The notes beneath the pieces are model-generated. The model searched no databases and was not told the DNA's origin. It was given only the letters and a program-made list of their open reading frames with translations. Positions 36,701 to 48,700 of a stretch of 64,000 nucleotides of DNA are shown here, in pieces; the stretch's first letter is position 1, and each line of letters opens with the position of its first letter. Source of the stretch: JAKVBK01 sp022447275 (GTDB lineage: Bacteria > Pseudomonadota > Alphaproteobacteria > Rhodobacterales > Rhodobacteraceae); assembly GCA_047125605.1 (NCBI GenBank), contig CP138932.1:2790001-2854000 (forward strand), written 5' to 3'. Both the position numbers and the translations under genes were made by a program.

Positions 36701-39700
36701 CGACAGCCAAAACCTGCTTTTCAACCTTGCCGATACATTCGTGGGCACCGTGGTCGCCACCCCGAACCCCTCTGCCGGGATTGCCACAGTCCGGCGGGCC
36801 GCCATTGCCGCAGCAGATGGCGTCAGCATCGATGCGGACAACACGACTGTGATCGAGGCAACGATCACCAATGCCGCCGTGGCCACCGGTGTGAGTTTCA
36901 TGCAAAAGTCCTCGACCGTATCGGTGGGCGCGATCATCGCAATGAACCGGACGGCGGCAACAACGTCCGCGGTGATTGTCGACAGCGATACGGTGAGCAC
37001 GACGCGGGGCAAGATCTCGGTCACGGCGGATGATGTGTCGGGCATCAGCTCCCGGATCACGGCCACCAGCATGTCGGTGGCCACCGGCAATGGCGGTGCG
37101 ATCGCTGTCAGTGTTGCGGCGGCTTTCTCGCGCAATGAGGTCACCTCGGAGGTGCTGGCGCAAACCAGTTCTGCGGATTTGACAGCCGCTGGCGACATCG
37201 AGATCACCGCCCGCCGCGCAGCGGCCATTGATGCGCAGGGCCTGTCGGCCTCTATGGCGATTGCGGCGGGAAGCAATGGCAACGAAGTGGGCTTTTCCGG
37301 CGGCGGCGCGGTGGCGTTCAACACGGTGCGCGGGCAGGCGCGCGCGCAGGGCTCTGGCGGCACCTTCCTGACCAGTGGTGACATCACCATTGATGCGCAA
37401 AGCATCAGCCAGATCACGGCAACCGTGCTGGCCGCTGCGGGATCGGTTGCGCTGGGCACCGGCACGGCACCCGCTGTCGCAATTGGTGCCGTCTATGTGG
37501 ACAACATGGTGGGCTATGACCAAACCGCCCCCGACCTGACGGGCCAAACCGTCCATGACAGCGACGATACCAATGTCGCAAGCCTTCAGACCGGGCACTA
37601 CGTGCGCGGGGTTGGGGGCGGTGCCGATACGGGCGCGATCTATCGCTATATCGGAACAGCCACGCGGACGGATGTCGATCTGGCGATCGAGGATTTTGCC
37701 GATCCGAACCAATGGGAGCGGGCAGACCTTGTGGTTATTGATAACCCGGTCGCCCATGCCTCTGCAGATGCGCTCAAGACTGTCACGACCACGTCAACCG
37801 CCGGGGCCAATGGGCTGGATGTCACGGCACATTCGGCCCAGCGCATCAACGCCACAGCTGCGGCGGGCGCGGTTGCCCTCGCGGGCTCAACCAAGGCGGC
37901 TGTGGCGGTCAGTGCCGGGGTCGCGGCAAGTCGCAATCGCATTCAGGCCGGTGCCACCGCAGAGATCACCGGCAGCACAACCGACATCAAGGCCGGGTCG
38001 GTCAATGTCAGCGGCACGGATGCAAGCACGGTAGCGTCGTTCACGGCGGGCGCGGCCGTTGGGGTGGCCGCCTCCGGTAAAAGTGCAGTGACGGTGTCTG
38101 TGGGTGTCGGGCTCGCCTTCAACCAAGTGGATGCAGACGCGGTGGGGCGCATTACGGGTGGCGCCATCACCGCAACGGGGCCATCGGGGGTCAGTGTGAC
38201 ATCGAGCGTTGCGCCGCCGCCTTCCTACACGTCGGACGCGGTTTCCACGACGGTGAATGCGGACGCGCTTGATGATCTTGCGGTGACCGATGTGAACGAT
38301 GCCAGCAGCAGCGCGGATGGCACGGCTGACGCCACTGACGCCGTTCAGGATGCGGCCACGAAATCAGCCCTCGTCACCCTGATGAACCTCAAGCTTGGGT
38401 CGGATGCCATTTCCACCGCGTCCGAGGATATGGCCGAGCACAGCCTCACCAAGGGCCGCGAGGGCAGCTGGACGCTGGTGGACAACACGGGCCGCGCCTT
38501 TGATCTGGCGTTTGACAACAGCGGCAAGTTGACGTTCGAGGTTGCAACCATCACGGCGATCACCGGCGCGGCCGCGTTTTCCTTTGCCCTGGGATCAAGC
38601 GGGATCGCGGTGTCGGCGGCGGGGGCCTATGGGCAGAATGTGGTTCTGTCCAGCGCACTTGCTTACATCGAAGATGCCACGGTCACCACGACAGACGCAG
38701 ATGGCGATGTGACTGTCTCGGCGACAAGTGCTGCGGCGATCACCTCTGCAACGCTGGCTGCATCCGTGGCAGTTGGCTTGGGTAAAACGGGGGTGGGCGT
38801 CGCGCTGGGCGCAGCGATTGCACAGAACCTCATTGGCGCCGGTGTTCTGGGGGGCGCTGATCCCACGCAGACCACTGCCTACATCAAGAACAGCCGGATC
38901 ATCGCAGGCGGTGATGTATCCGTGACTGCAAGCACGGCGCAGCTGATCAATGCGCTCAACGTCGCGGGTTCGGTTGCGGTTGCGGGTGGCAAGGTTGGCG
39001 TCGCGGTGTCTGGCTCTGGCGTCTATGTGCGCAATGCGGTGGATGTGGAGACCGTTGCCAAGATCGAAGGGGATCTCGGCACCCTGCCCGCCGGGCAATA
39101 CGCCATATCCGGTGATGCGGTCACAGTGGATGCGGAGACGATCTCGCGGATCAATGTGATTGCGGCAGCCGCCTCCGTAGCATTTGGGTTTGGCGCCACG
39201 GGCGTATCCGTCGCCATCGGGGCAAGCGTCAGCCAGAACGAGATTGATGGAAAGACAGAGGCGCTGATTTCGGCGGTTGATGACGGCGGGGTGCGGGCGA
39301 GCGCGGGCGATGTCATGGTGCAAGCCAAGGATGAAGCCCGGATCTACGCGCTGACAGCGGCGGCGGCCCTGTCGGCGGGCTTTGGCAAAGTGGGCGTTGC
39401 CGTTTCGGCGGCCGGGGCGTTGGCTTTCAACAAGATCGGCGCGCAGGTGACGGCGCAGATCGATGGGTCGCGGGTGAGCACAGCGGTCGGCGACGTGATC
39501 GTGGATGCGCAAACCGTAGGTGAGGTCGGCGCGCTGATCGCCTCTGCTGCGGTGTCCATTGCTGCGGGTGCCGTGGGCATTGGTGCAGGCATCGGGGCCT
39601 CCTATGCCAACAACATGATCGGCCATGGGTACGGCAACGCCGCCACGACCTATACCAGCGATCAAACGCTCGCCAGCGGCGTGCTGGGCAAGGGCAACAC

Positions 39701-42700
39701 CGTGCGCGTGATGGACGGCATCCATGCGGGCCGGGCCTTCAAGTATATCAGCGATGACGCCCTTGGCCCCAATCAGGACACCAACCGCGATCTCGAGATC
39801 ACTTCGGCAGACACGGTGCTTCTGAACGAGGTGGATTACGGAAACCCGCAGCAATGGGAAGAGATCGACGTGGCCCGCACCCCGGTTCAGGTGACGGCGG
39901 CGATCACGAACTCGGCCATTGATGCCGCAGATGATCTGTCGGTTACGGCAAAGTCCGATCAGCTGATTTCGGCGGCCTCTCTGGCGGTTGCTGCAGCGAT
40001 TGCGGCAGGCAAGGTGGGTGTCGGCGTCGGGCTTTCGGGGTCGATCCTGCAAAACCGCATCTCGGTTGATTCCATCGCCACGATCTCTGGCGATCTGAAC
40101 GGAGAAGGCCAGCGTGCCCGCACGGTGACGGTGACGGCGGATGATGAAAGCCGCATCAATGCGGTGAGCCTTGCGGGCTCTGTCGGCGGTGCAGCGGGTG
40201 CGGTGGGGGTTGGTGTGTCGCTCGGCGTCTCGGTTGCGATGAACATCGTGCAGAATGATGTGTCGGCCAGCATTCTGGGCGGGGCCAATGTGACAGCCAC
40301 CGGATCGACGGGTGGCGATGGGGTGATCGTGCGCGCGGGCATCGCAGCAGAAGCCGCCAACGGCACCCTTACGCCATCGGCCTTTGGCGTTGCCAACAGT
40401 GCGCTTGGGGCGCTTCTGGACGATGCCGCCACCGTCGACACCGAAGAGGATTCTGGCGGCAATGAAGTGGCCGTCGTGGCGGACATCACCGCAGACCAAT
40501 CTGTTCTGAGCACGCTGAAATCACAGCTTGAGGGCACGGGCGACACGGTTGTTGGCTCTCTGCGGATGACGGTGATCGAAGACGGTCAGAAGTGGCTGGT
40601 TGCTGACCTGTCGGGCAATACCTGGACGCTGAAATGGGACGGCACGAACCTGACCAGCGTGAAGGCCACGATCAACGCGCTGGCAGGCGCGGCGTCGGTG
40701 GCGGCGGGCTTTGGCGCTGTCGGTGTCTCGGTGGCGGGGGCTGGCGCGAGTGCGGTCAACCAAGTGCTGTCCAATGCTTCGGCCACGGTCAGCGGCAGCA
40801 CGGTATCGGCTCTTGTCGGCGATGTGCATGTGGAGGCGCGCAGCCTCAGCCGGATCAATGCGGCTGTATTGTCGACATCGCTGGCTGTTGGGGCGGGCAA
40901 AGTCGGTGTGGGTGTCGCGCTTGGGGCGTCCTATGCGCTCAATACCATTGGTGAGGGGCTGTCTGGCACGGCCACGGGCACTGGCAAGACGGTGGCAACG
41001 ATCACCAATGCCACCATCAGCGCCGCGGGCTTGATTGAGGCGAAAGCCAGTGCAGAGCGGCAGATCAATGCAGTGACGTTCGCCGGTGCCGGGGGCGTGG
41101 CGGCTGGGGCCGTTGGCGTGGCGGTCTCGGGCTCTGGGGTTTTGGTTGAAAACCGCATTGCCGGTGCGACCGAGGCGGAAATCAGCCTTGGCAATACTGA
41201 TGTTACGGGCAGCGCGGTCAACGTGACGGCAACGGATATGTCCGCGATTGAGTCGATTGGTGGGGCGATCTCGCTGTCGATTGCGGCAGGGGCTGTGGGT
41301 GTGGCTGTGTCGCTTGGGGGGGCGGTGTCTCTCAACCAGATTTCGGCAACCACAACCGCCAAGGTAACCGAGGTGACCTCTGGCGCAACGGGCACGCTCA
41401 CGGCAAGCAGCGGAGACATCGCCATTCTGGCGCAGGATCAGGCGACGATCCGGTCGATCACTGCCGCTGCGGCGCTGGCTGCAGGTTTTGGCGGTGTGGG
41501 CGTGCCGGTGTCCGGCGCCGGGGCCGTTGCCCGCAATATCCTGACCGGGGCAACACATGCGGAAGTCATCGGCGCGCGGCTCGTGGCGAATACGGCGTCC
41601 TCGCTGGTACCCGTCACCCAGCAGGTGGCGCGCCAGGACTCCACCGGGGCCTATGAGCTCGACAGCAGTGGCAATGTGATCTTTGACACTGTGGCGGTAA
41701 CGGATCCCGCGCTGAGCGGGCCGGACAGCACGATCTGGGAGGGCACTTCGCTCAAGCCTGCTTATGCGGGCGCACAGATTCAGGATCGCAATACAGATGG
41801 ATCGCTGAAGTTCTCCACGTCGCTGGATGCGAACAATCAGATCACCTTTACCCCTGTTCTTGTGGCGCTGAGCACACCCACGACAGCGCCGGGACAGACG
41901 GTTTATACCAGCACCGGCGATGTGCTTGAGGTGCCGCGTCTGCAGGCCGGGACGGTGACGCCGCAATCGATCACCGTGAATGCCCAGTCTACGGCAACCA
42001 TCGATGCGGCGATCATCTCAGCGGCTGTGTCACTGGCAGGGGGCGGCGTGGCTGTGGGCGTCTCGGCCGGGGCATCCTATGCGGAAAACCAGATCGGCAA
42101 TGGGGACAGCAGCGGCGTCTTTGCCAAGATCAGTGACGGCGCGGCGCTGACAGCCAAAACCGATATCACCGTGAAAGCCGAGATGGATGCAACGATCCAG
42201 GCGCTTGTGGGCTCCTTTGCGGTGTCGATCGTGGGGGGCGGTGTCGGCGTCGGGGCGGGTGGATCCGGATCGGACGCATTGAATGTCATCGACTATGCGG
42301 TGATCGCTCGGGTGGAAAACGCAACGCTCAGCGCCGGTGGCAAAGTCACGGTTGAGGCCGATGACAGTGCTACGATCAAGGCCGAAGTCTTGTCGGCCTC
42401 CTTGGCGGCGGCAGTCGGCGCGTATACCGGCGCAGTCGCGATCTCCGTCTCTTTGGCGGATAACAGTGTGGCCAATACCGTCTCTGCCACGGTGCATGGC
42501 AGCGATGTAACGGCGGCCAATCTTGATGTGCTGGCGCAGGACAATACGGATGTGGATGTATCGTCTACCGCGGCGTCGATGTCCGCCAGCATCGGTGTGG
42601 GTGTTGCCCTGTCGGGCGGCGGTGCGAACGCCGACATCGATGCGAAATCTGAGATCACAGCAGAGATCAGCGGCAGCGGCAGCAGCGATGTCATCGCCAT

Positions 42701-45700
42701 AAGCGATACGATCACCGTCGAGGCGCTGAATCAGGCAGATCTGCAGGCAGACATCGATGTGGCCAGCATTGCGATCGGGCTTGTGGGCATCGCGGCCAGC
42801 GGTGGGGTTGCGCGGATCGATACCCGCGCCGAGAGCAACAAGACCACCGCGCGGGCGGCGGTTGGGGGCACTGCTCTGAGCGCCGGCACCCTCAACGTGA
42901 ATGGCCTCGCCAAAATCAAGGCCGTGGCCGATGTGAAGGGGCTGACAGTCGCCACCGGTGCCGCCGTGGGGGTGAGTGAGGCCACAATCCTGACAGGCGC
43001 GGATATCGACGTTGTCATCGGCTCTGCTCAGGGCTCTGTCACCGCCACAAACCTTGCTGCGCGGGCGGCATCTACGGGCGTGGATGACAGCACTGCGGTG
43101 GCGGATGCCACGGCGCAGGCATCCGGGGGCGGCATCCTTGTGGGGGTGAATTCCACCAGCGTGACGCTGACAAATACCGACAAGGTCAGCGCAGTCTTTG
43201 GCTCCGGCTCCACCACCAGTGTCTCGGGCACGGCAACGCTGCAGGCCGTGTCTGATGTGGCCCAAACGGGCCTGTCCAAGGCGGCTTCGGCAGGCCTTGT
43301 CGGGGTGGGGGCGGCTGTTTCGACGATCACTTCCGATACGGATATTGATGCCACGGTGCTGAATACGGCGACGGTGACGGGCGGCAATCTTGCGATCTCG
43401 GCCTATGGCGAGGCAGATGCCGCGGCCAAGACGGAAACCGGTGCCTATGGTCTGGCCAGCGGGGCTGCGGCGCGGCCCGTGGTCAATATTACGGCGGATA
43501 TCGACGCTGGGCTGGCCGCCGGCACCAGCACATCGAACCGGCCCTCGGTCATTCTGAGTGGTACCTTTGTCGCGGCGGCAAACCAGGTGAGCTCCGTTGA
43601 TACGGAAGTAAAGACAGAAAGCTACGGGGCCATTGCCGGTGCCGGCGCCGATGCTGACATCACAGTGAACAGCACGGTGGACACGACCATCGGGGCCTTT
43701 GCCCGCCTGAGCGCGGCGAGCATCGATCTTGCGGCCACCAATCGGGTGGTGCGCACGGCTGGCTCCGGCAACGACGTGGATGGCAAAACAGGCGGTTTGG
43801 CCTCTGGCGCGGGCGCCGATAGCAGCGCGGATCTGAACCTCACCACCGTTGTGACATTCGCAGATGACTCCGACATCGATGCAACCGCAAAAACCGGCAC
43901 GATCAAGGCAGTGGCCCGTAATGACGTCTACTACCGGGACAAGGTGCGGCTAGAGACTGCAGGCGCCCTGTCCGGGGCGGGCGCGTTCACCGCGCTTGAT
44001 GGGCGCGACATCTATGCCAAAGTCATTGTGGGTGATCGCGCGGATCTGCAATCGCGGGGCGAGATCGAGCTCGAGGCCTCTGGGACCTATGATATCTACC
44101 TGCAATCCTACTCAGAGACCTACGGCGCCGCGACAGTCGCGCTGGGCGATGCGCTCATCGATATCTACCCTGAAAACCGGATCACGATTGGCAGCAATGC
44201 CTCGGTGCTGGCTTACGGTGATCTCTACATATCCACGGGAACCGACCGGAACCTGACGATCGAGAACGTGAAGCTTGAGGCGCGGGTGGACAATGTTGCG
44301 GGCTCGGCCATCCCGATCAGTGATCTCGAAACGCGCGCCATCTACCTCGTTGAAAACATCATTGAGATCAAAGCCAACGCTCTGGTCGAAAGCTATCAGA
44401 ACATTGACCTGAATGCAGATGAGCTTGGCTTTGGCTCTGTCATTGGCGAGGCAAAGGGCACCAACTGGCTGTCGGCCGTGGGCGATGCAATCGACAGTCT
44501 CTTTGGCGGGTCAAACAATGAAACCGGCCCCGGCGTAGGCCTTGCGGATGCGCGCTCGCAGATCATCAATGACGGCACGGTCAAGACGGGTGGGCGGCGC
44601 AATATCTCGCTCAACATTACTGACATTGTCTCCGACTCCAGTGGCAATGTGAGCGGTCTGGTCATGGATGGCACCCGCGATGATTCCAATAACCTGATCA
44701 TCGGCGCCACCGTCGGAACCACGACGATCCCCTCCTCGGGCCAGATCCGGATCGAGAACCTCCGCCGCAATCTGGAAACCTATGGCCGCGACGAGTCGGG
44801 CAATATGCTCGATAACGAGTTCACCCGGTTCTATGCGTCCGAGATCCAGCGGATCGAAGGCGAAATGGTTGCCAGCGGGGAAGCGGTGCGTCTGTCTGAC
44901 GGCACCGTTGTCCCACGCGAGCGCGATGACGTGGTGATCACCATCGACGATATCGTCGCCTCGGCCGGGCGCGTGCGCATCCTGACAGATCAGCTGCACG
45001 GCAGTGGCACTTTTGATGCGCCAAAGGATGTGCAGGTGTCGGTGGTCAATGACACCATCGCCTCGATCCTGTTCAACGATATCACCATTCCCGAAGAGAA
45101 CGGGGGCGTGTTCTTCAATGGTATCGAGGTCACGTCGAATGCCAATTCCGCATCCTTGGATGTGGCGGGCAAGACGGCACTGAGCAACGCGCAGATCACG
45201 GCGGAAAACCAGGTCAGCGTCAACAAGGACAATGGCCCGCTCGATTCCTCGGGCAATATCAGGAATGTGTCTCTGGGCCTCGTTGGCTTGCAGACCTCCA
45301 CCCTCAGCTTCACCTCGGGATCCCTGTCGGATCCGGCCACAGCCAGCGCGGGCAATCCGGTGCTTGATATCCGGGTCACCACGAATGTGCGTTCAACCGG
45401 CACGAGCTCCGGGGATATTCTGCCGGTCGATCAGAGCATTATCATCGCAGGGGACGTTTATGCCCCGCTGACAACCCTGAATGTGACCGGGCCTTCGGGC
45501 CTCAACAATGTGAACTTCGAGACCCGCGGCAATGTCACGGCTGCCAATATCAACGTCAATGTTGGCGGCACGATCAGCATTCAGAACAAGGGCACATTGC
45601 ACACCGCTGGTGATCCCTATGGCAAGTTCATCAATTCTGGCGTGATCGGCAACGGGACACAGGCGGCCAAGATCATGGTCGGCGGTGCGACGATCTACAG

Positions 45701-48700
45701 AAACCCGGGGCTGGATGCCCTTTTCAACAATTCCGGTGGCAGTTCAGCAACCTATACAGACGATGTGACGGGGCAGGCGCGATCTGTTGGCCTGAATGCA
45801 AGCACGATCCTGATCCGGGGCGGCTTTGTGAACGTCAATGGTGACATCAATGCCGGCAAGGCAGATTTCAACCTCACGCTTGGCGATTACGAACGCAACC
45901 AGATCCTGAGAGCCGGCGCAGGCCGCACGCAGATCAACTTCTCCAATTCGGATTTCTTTGGCTACTACGATCGGGGCACCAATCAGCTGGTGATCCAACC
46001 CATGAGCCCGCAGGGCGGCCTTGTCGAAATCGAAGGGCGTATTGTCTCGACGGGCAAGGGCACGATCACTGCCCATGCTGGCTATCCGCAGATCACCATC
46101 GACAACAATATGAATATTGCCGGGCTCAACCTTGTCGTTGAGGATCTCGATGTGTCGACCCGGGGCGAAGGCACTGTCACGATCCGCGACAAGAACCGCG
46201 GGGTGCGCGCCGACGGCTCTGATCTGGCAATCTATGAGACCCGCTTCACCAGCGATGCCAATGGCACTGTCACCAAGACGGATATCGTCATTGACCCGGC
46301 CAATAATGGGGCCTCCACCGCACAGGGTGCGCAAGGCACTGTCACCTCGTCGGTTTCAAGCGGCGCATCAAACGGTGCGATTACGGGTGGGGCCACCTAC
46401 AACACGGCCCAAGGCTTCCGGTATGGGTGGGTCGTTGGAGAGGGCTCGCGCACAGAGATCATTCAGGAGAAAACGGATAACAGCTGGCTTGGCATCGATT
46501 TTCTGATCCCGGACCTGACCCATGTGCCCGTGGTTGATACCACTGTGCTCAGCCGGGAATTGATCCCAAACTCCAACTACTTCTACTTCGACCTCGCCCA
46601 GAAGGATCAGGAATACACCTACGGCTATAGCCGCACCCAGATGGACAGCACCTCGTCCCAGACGGGCTATCGGTCCAAGACCACGTGGTATGGAAAGACA
46701 TCCACCTGGCGCCAATGGACCACGATCAAGACCAACTTTGACAAGCACACCCACACGATCAAGGCAGACCGCCCCATCGAGATCGATTTCATCGGTTACA
46801 ATCAGGGCAAGATCGATATTGATGGGGGCAATGCGCATATCGTGGTGGGCGGAAAACTGTCCAATTCTACTGGCGAGACGCGCCTGACCACGACGGCCAA
46901 TATCACCACGCAGAATTTCGGCTCTGGCGGTGCAGCGGCCAATATCGGTGGACGGGTGATCGTCCTGAGTGCGGGCGGAAATATTGGCCTGCGCGACGGG
47001 GCGATCAAGACAGCCGATGCGCCCAACCAGTCAACGGCGCTGAGCGCGGTGCAGCTGGCCCTGCAGGACGCATCTGACGCGTCTCTGACGGCCACGGCGG
47101 GGGGCAACATCTATCTTCAGCAGAAGCTCGGCGATGTGCGCGTCAATACAGTGACGTCCACCGGGCTGGGCCGTGTGGAGGTGGTTACAGGCTCGGATGA
47201 GGCGACAGCGGCAACCGGGGGCTCGATCCTTGCGATATCGGGCAGCAGCCTGATCCAGGGGGGCCAGATCTACCTCGCGGCAGATGGCTCCATCGGGACA
47301 TCCACGCAAGAGATGCGGATCGATACTGGCACGCGCAATGTCGACACAATCACAGCGCGGGCAGGGGCGGACATAAACCTGACGGAGATCTCCGGGGATT
47401 TGCGGGTCTATGAGATTTCCACCTCGACGGATGTGGAGGTTACGCTGGCGGCGGGCGATCTGATCGATGCGAATTTCAATCAGGTTGCCGACGAGCGGGC
47501 CATCAGCGAGCTGTTGAACGGGGTTTGGGGCGACATGCAGCTGTTGGGCACCGTGGATGCCGACGGGCGTCCGACCAGCGGTGCGGCGCTCGACAAGATC
47601 AACGATGCGATTGCCCGGGTGCAGAATGCGCGGCTGGCGGATTACAACCAGTACTGGGACTGGCGCGAATTGCTGACAACGCAGGAATTCAATGATGTGC
47701 TGGCTGGAACTGCCGAAATCAACCTGAGCGCCGATCCAGATGATACGGGCCCGCTGGAAGCCCTGAAACTGGCCGAAGAGCTTGAAGATCCAACCGCGGA
47801 CGAGGCCACGATCCTGGCCCGCGCCACGGCAGAACTGGCGGCAATGCGCACCTCGCGCACCGAACAGTTCCGCACCCTGCACACACAGTTTGAAACGCTG
47901 CTTGGGTCGCTGACCACCCGCGAAAGCAACCCGGATCTGCTGACGCAGGCCGAGAAGGACAAGATCTACGATTCTATCAAGGTCTGGACGCAGGAGGAGT
48001 TGCTGACAGGGATTGGCAGCGGGCTTCTCAAGCCGGTGACAGACACCACCGTCACAGAGGAGATGCCCAATATCGTTGGCCGCAACGTGGATCTCAACAT
48101 CGGCGGCACAGTGGGCCGGACCGAGGGCGATGTCACCATCATGGTGAATGCGGGCACCCAGCTGACCGAGGATGAGCAATTGATCATCGCGTCGGCAGAG
48201 CGGGCAGACATGTTCTTTGTCACCACGGATTTCCAAAGCGGCACCGTCGATTTCGATGCCTCTGCCAACAGCATGACCCTGAAAACCGGCACATGGTCGA
48301 CGGAGTTCGTCAGCGGGCAAGTGATCCAGGTGGAGGCAAACAGCGCCAACGCAACCGAAGATCAACAATACTACATCATCTCGACAATCAGCTCGGACCG
48401 GACGGTGATGAGCTTTGAAGCCACGGGCACGGCTTTGGCGAAGGCCGCGCTGAATGTGACGTCTGATGAGTCCAATATCGGGGTGCGCATTTCTGCCATT
48501 GTGAATGATCCACGCGGCGCCGTGCGCGATGCGGTGGTGGATGTCACCGGGGGCGACACGCTGACGGTGACCAATGGTGTTGATCTGCTCGACCAGGCGG
48601 GTGCGATCGGGTTTGCCGTGGGCGACTATATCCTGCTCAGCACAACGCCCGCCTATACGCCCGCCGAAGAGTCCGCAAAGGTTGAGACGCAAAACGCCAA

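Noticed and set aside
35907..40499. Long open frames on the minus strand within the giant gene (616 and 634 codons)
   Set aside because: They are shadows of a repetitive, GC-rich coding frame; their products are rich in Arg, His and Cys with no recognisable domain, while the plus frame is open throughout.
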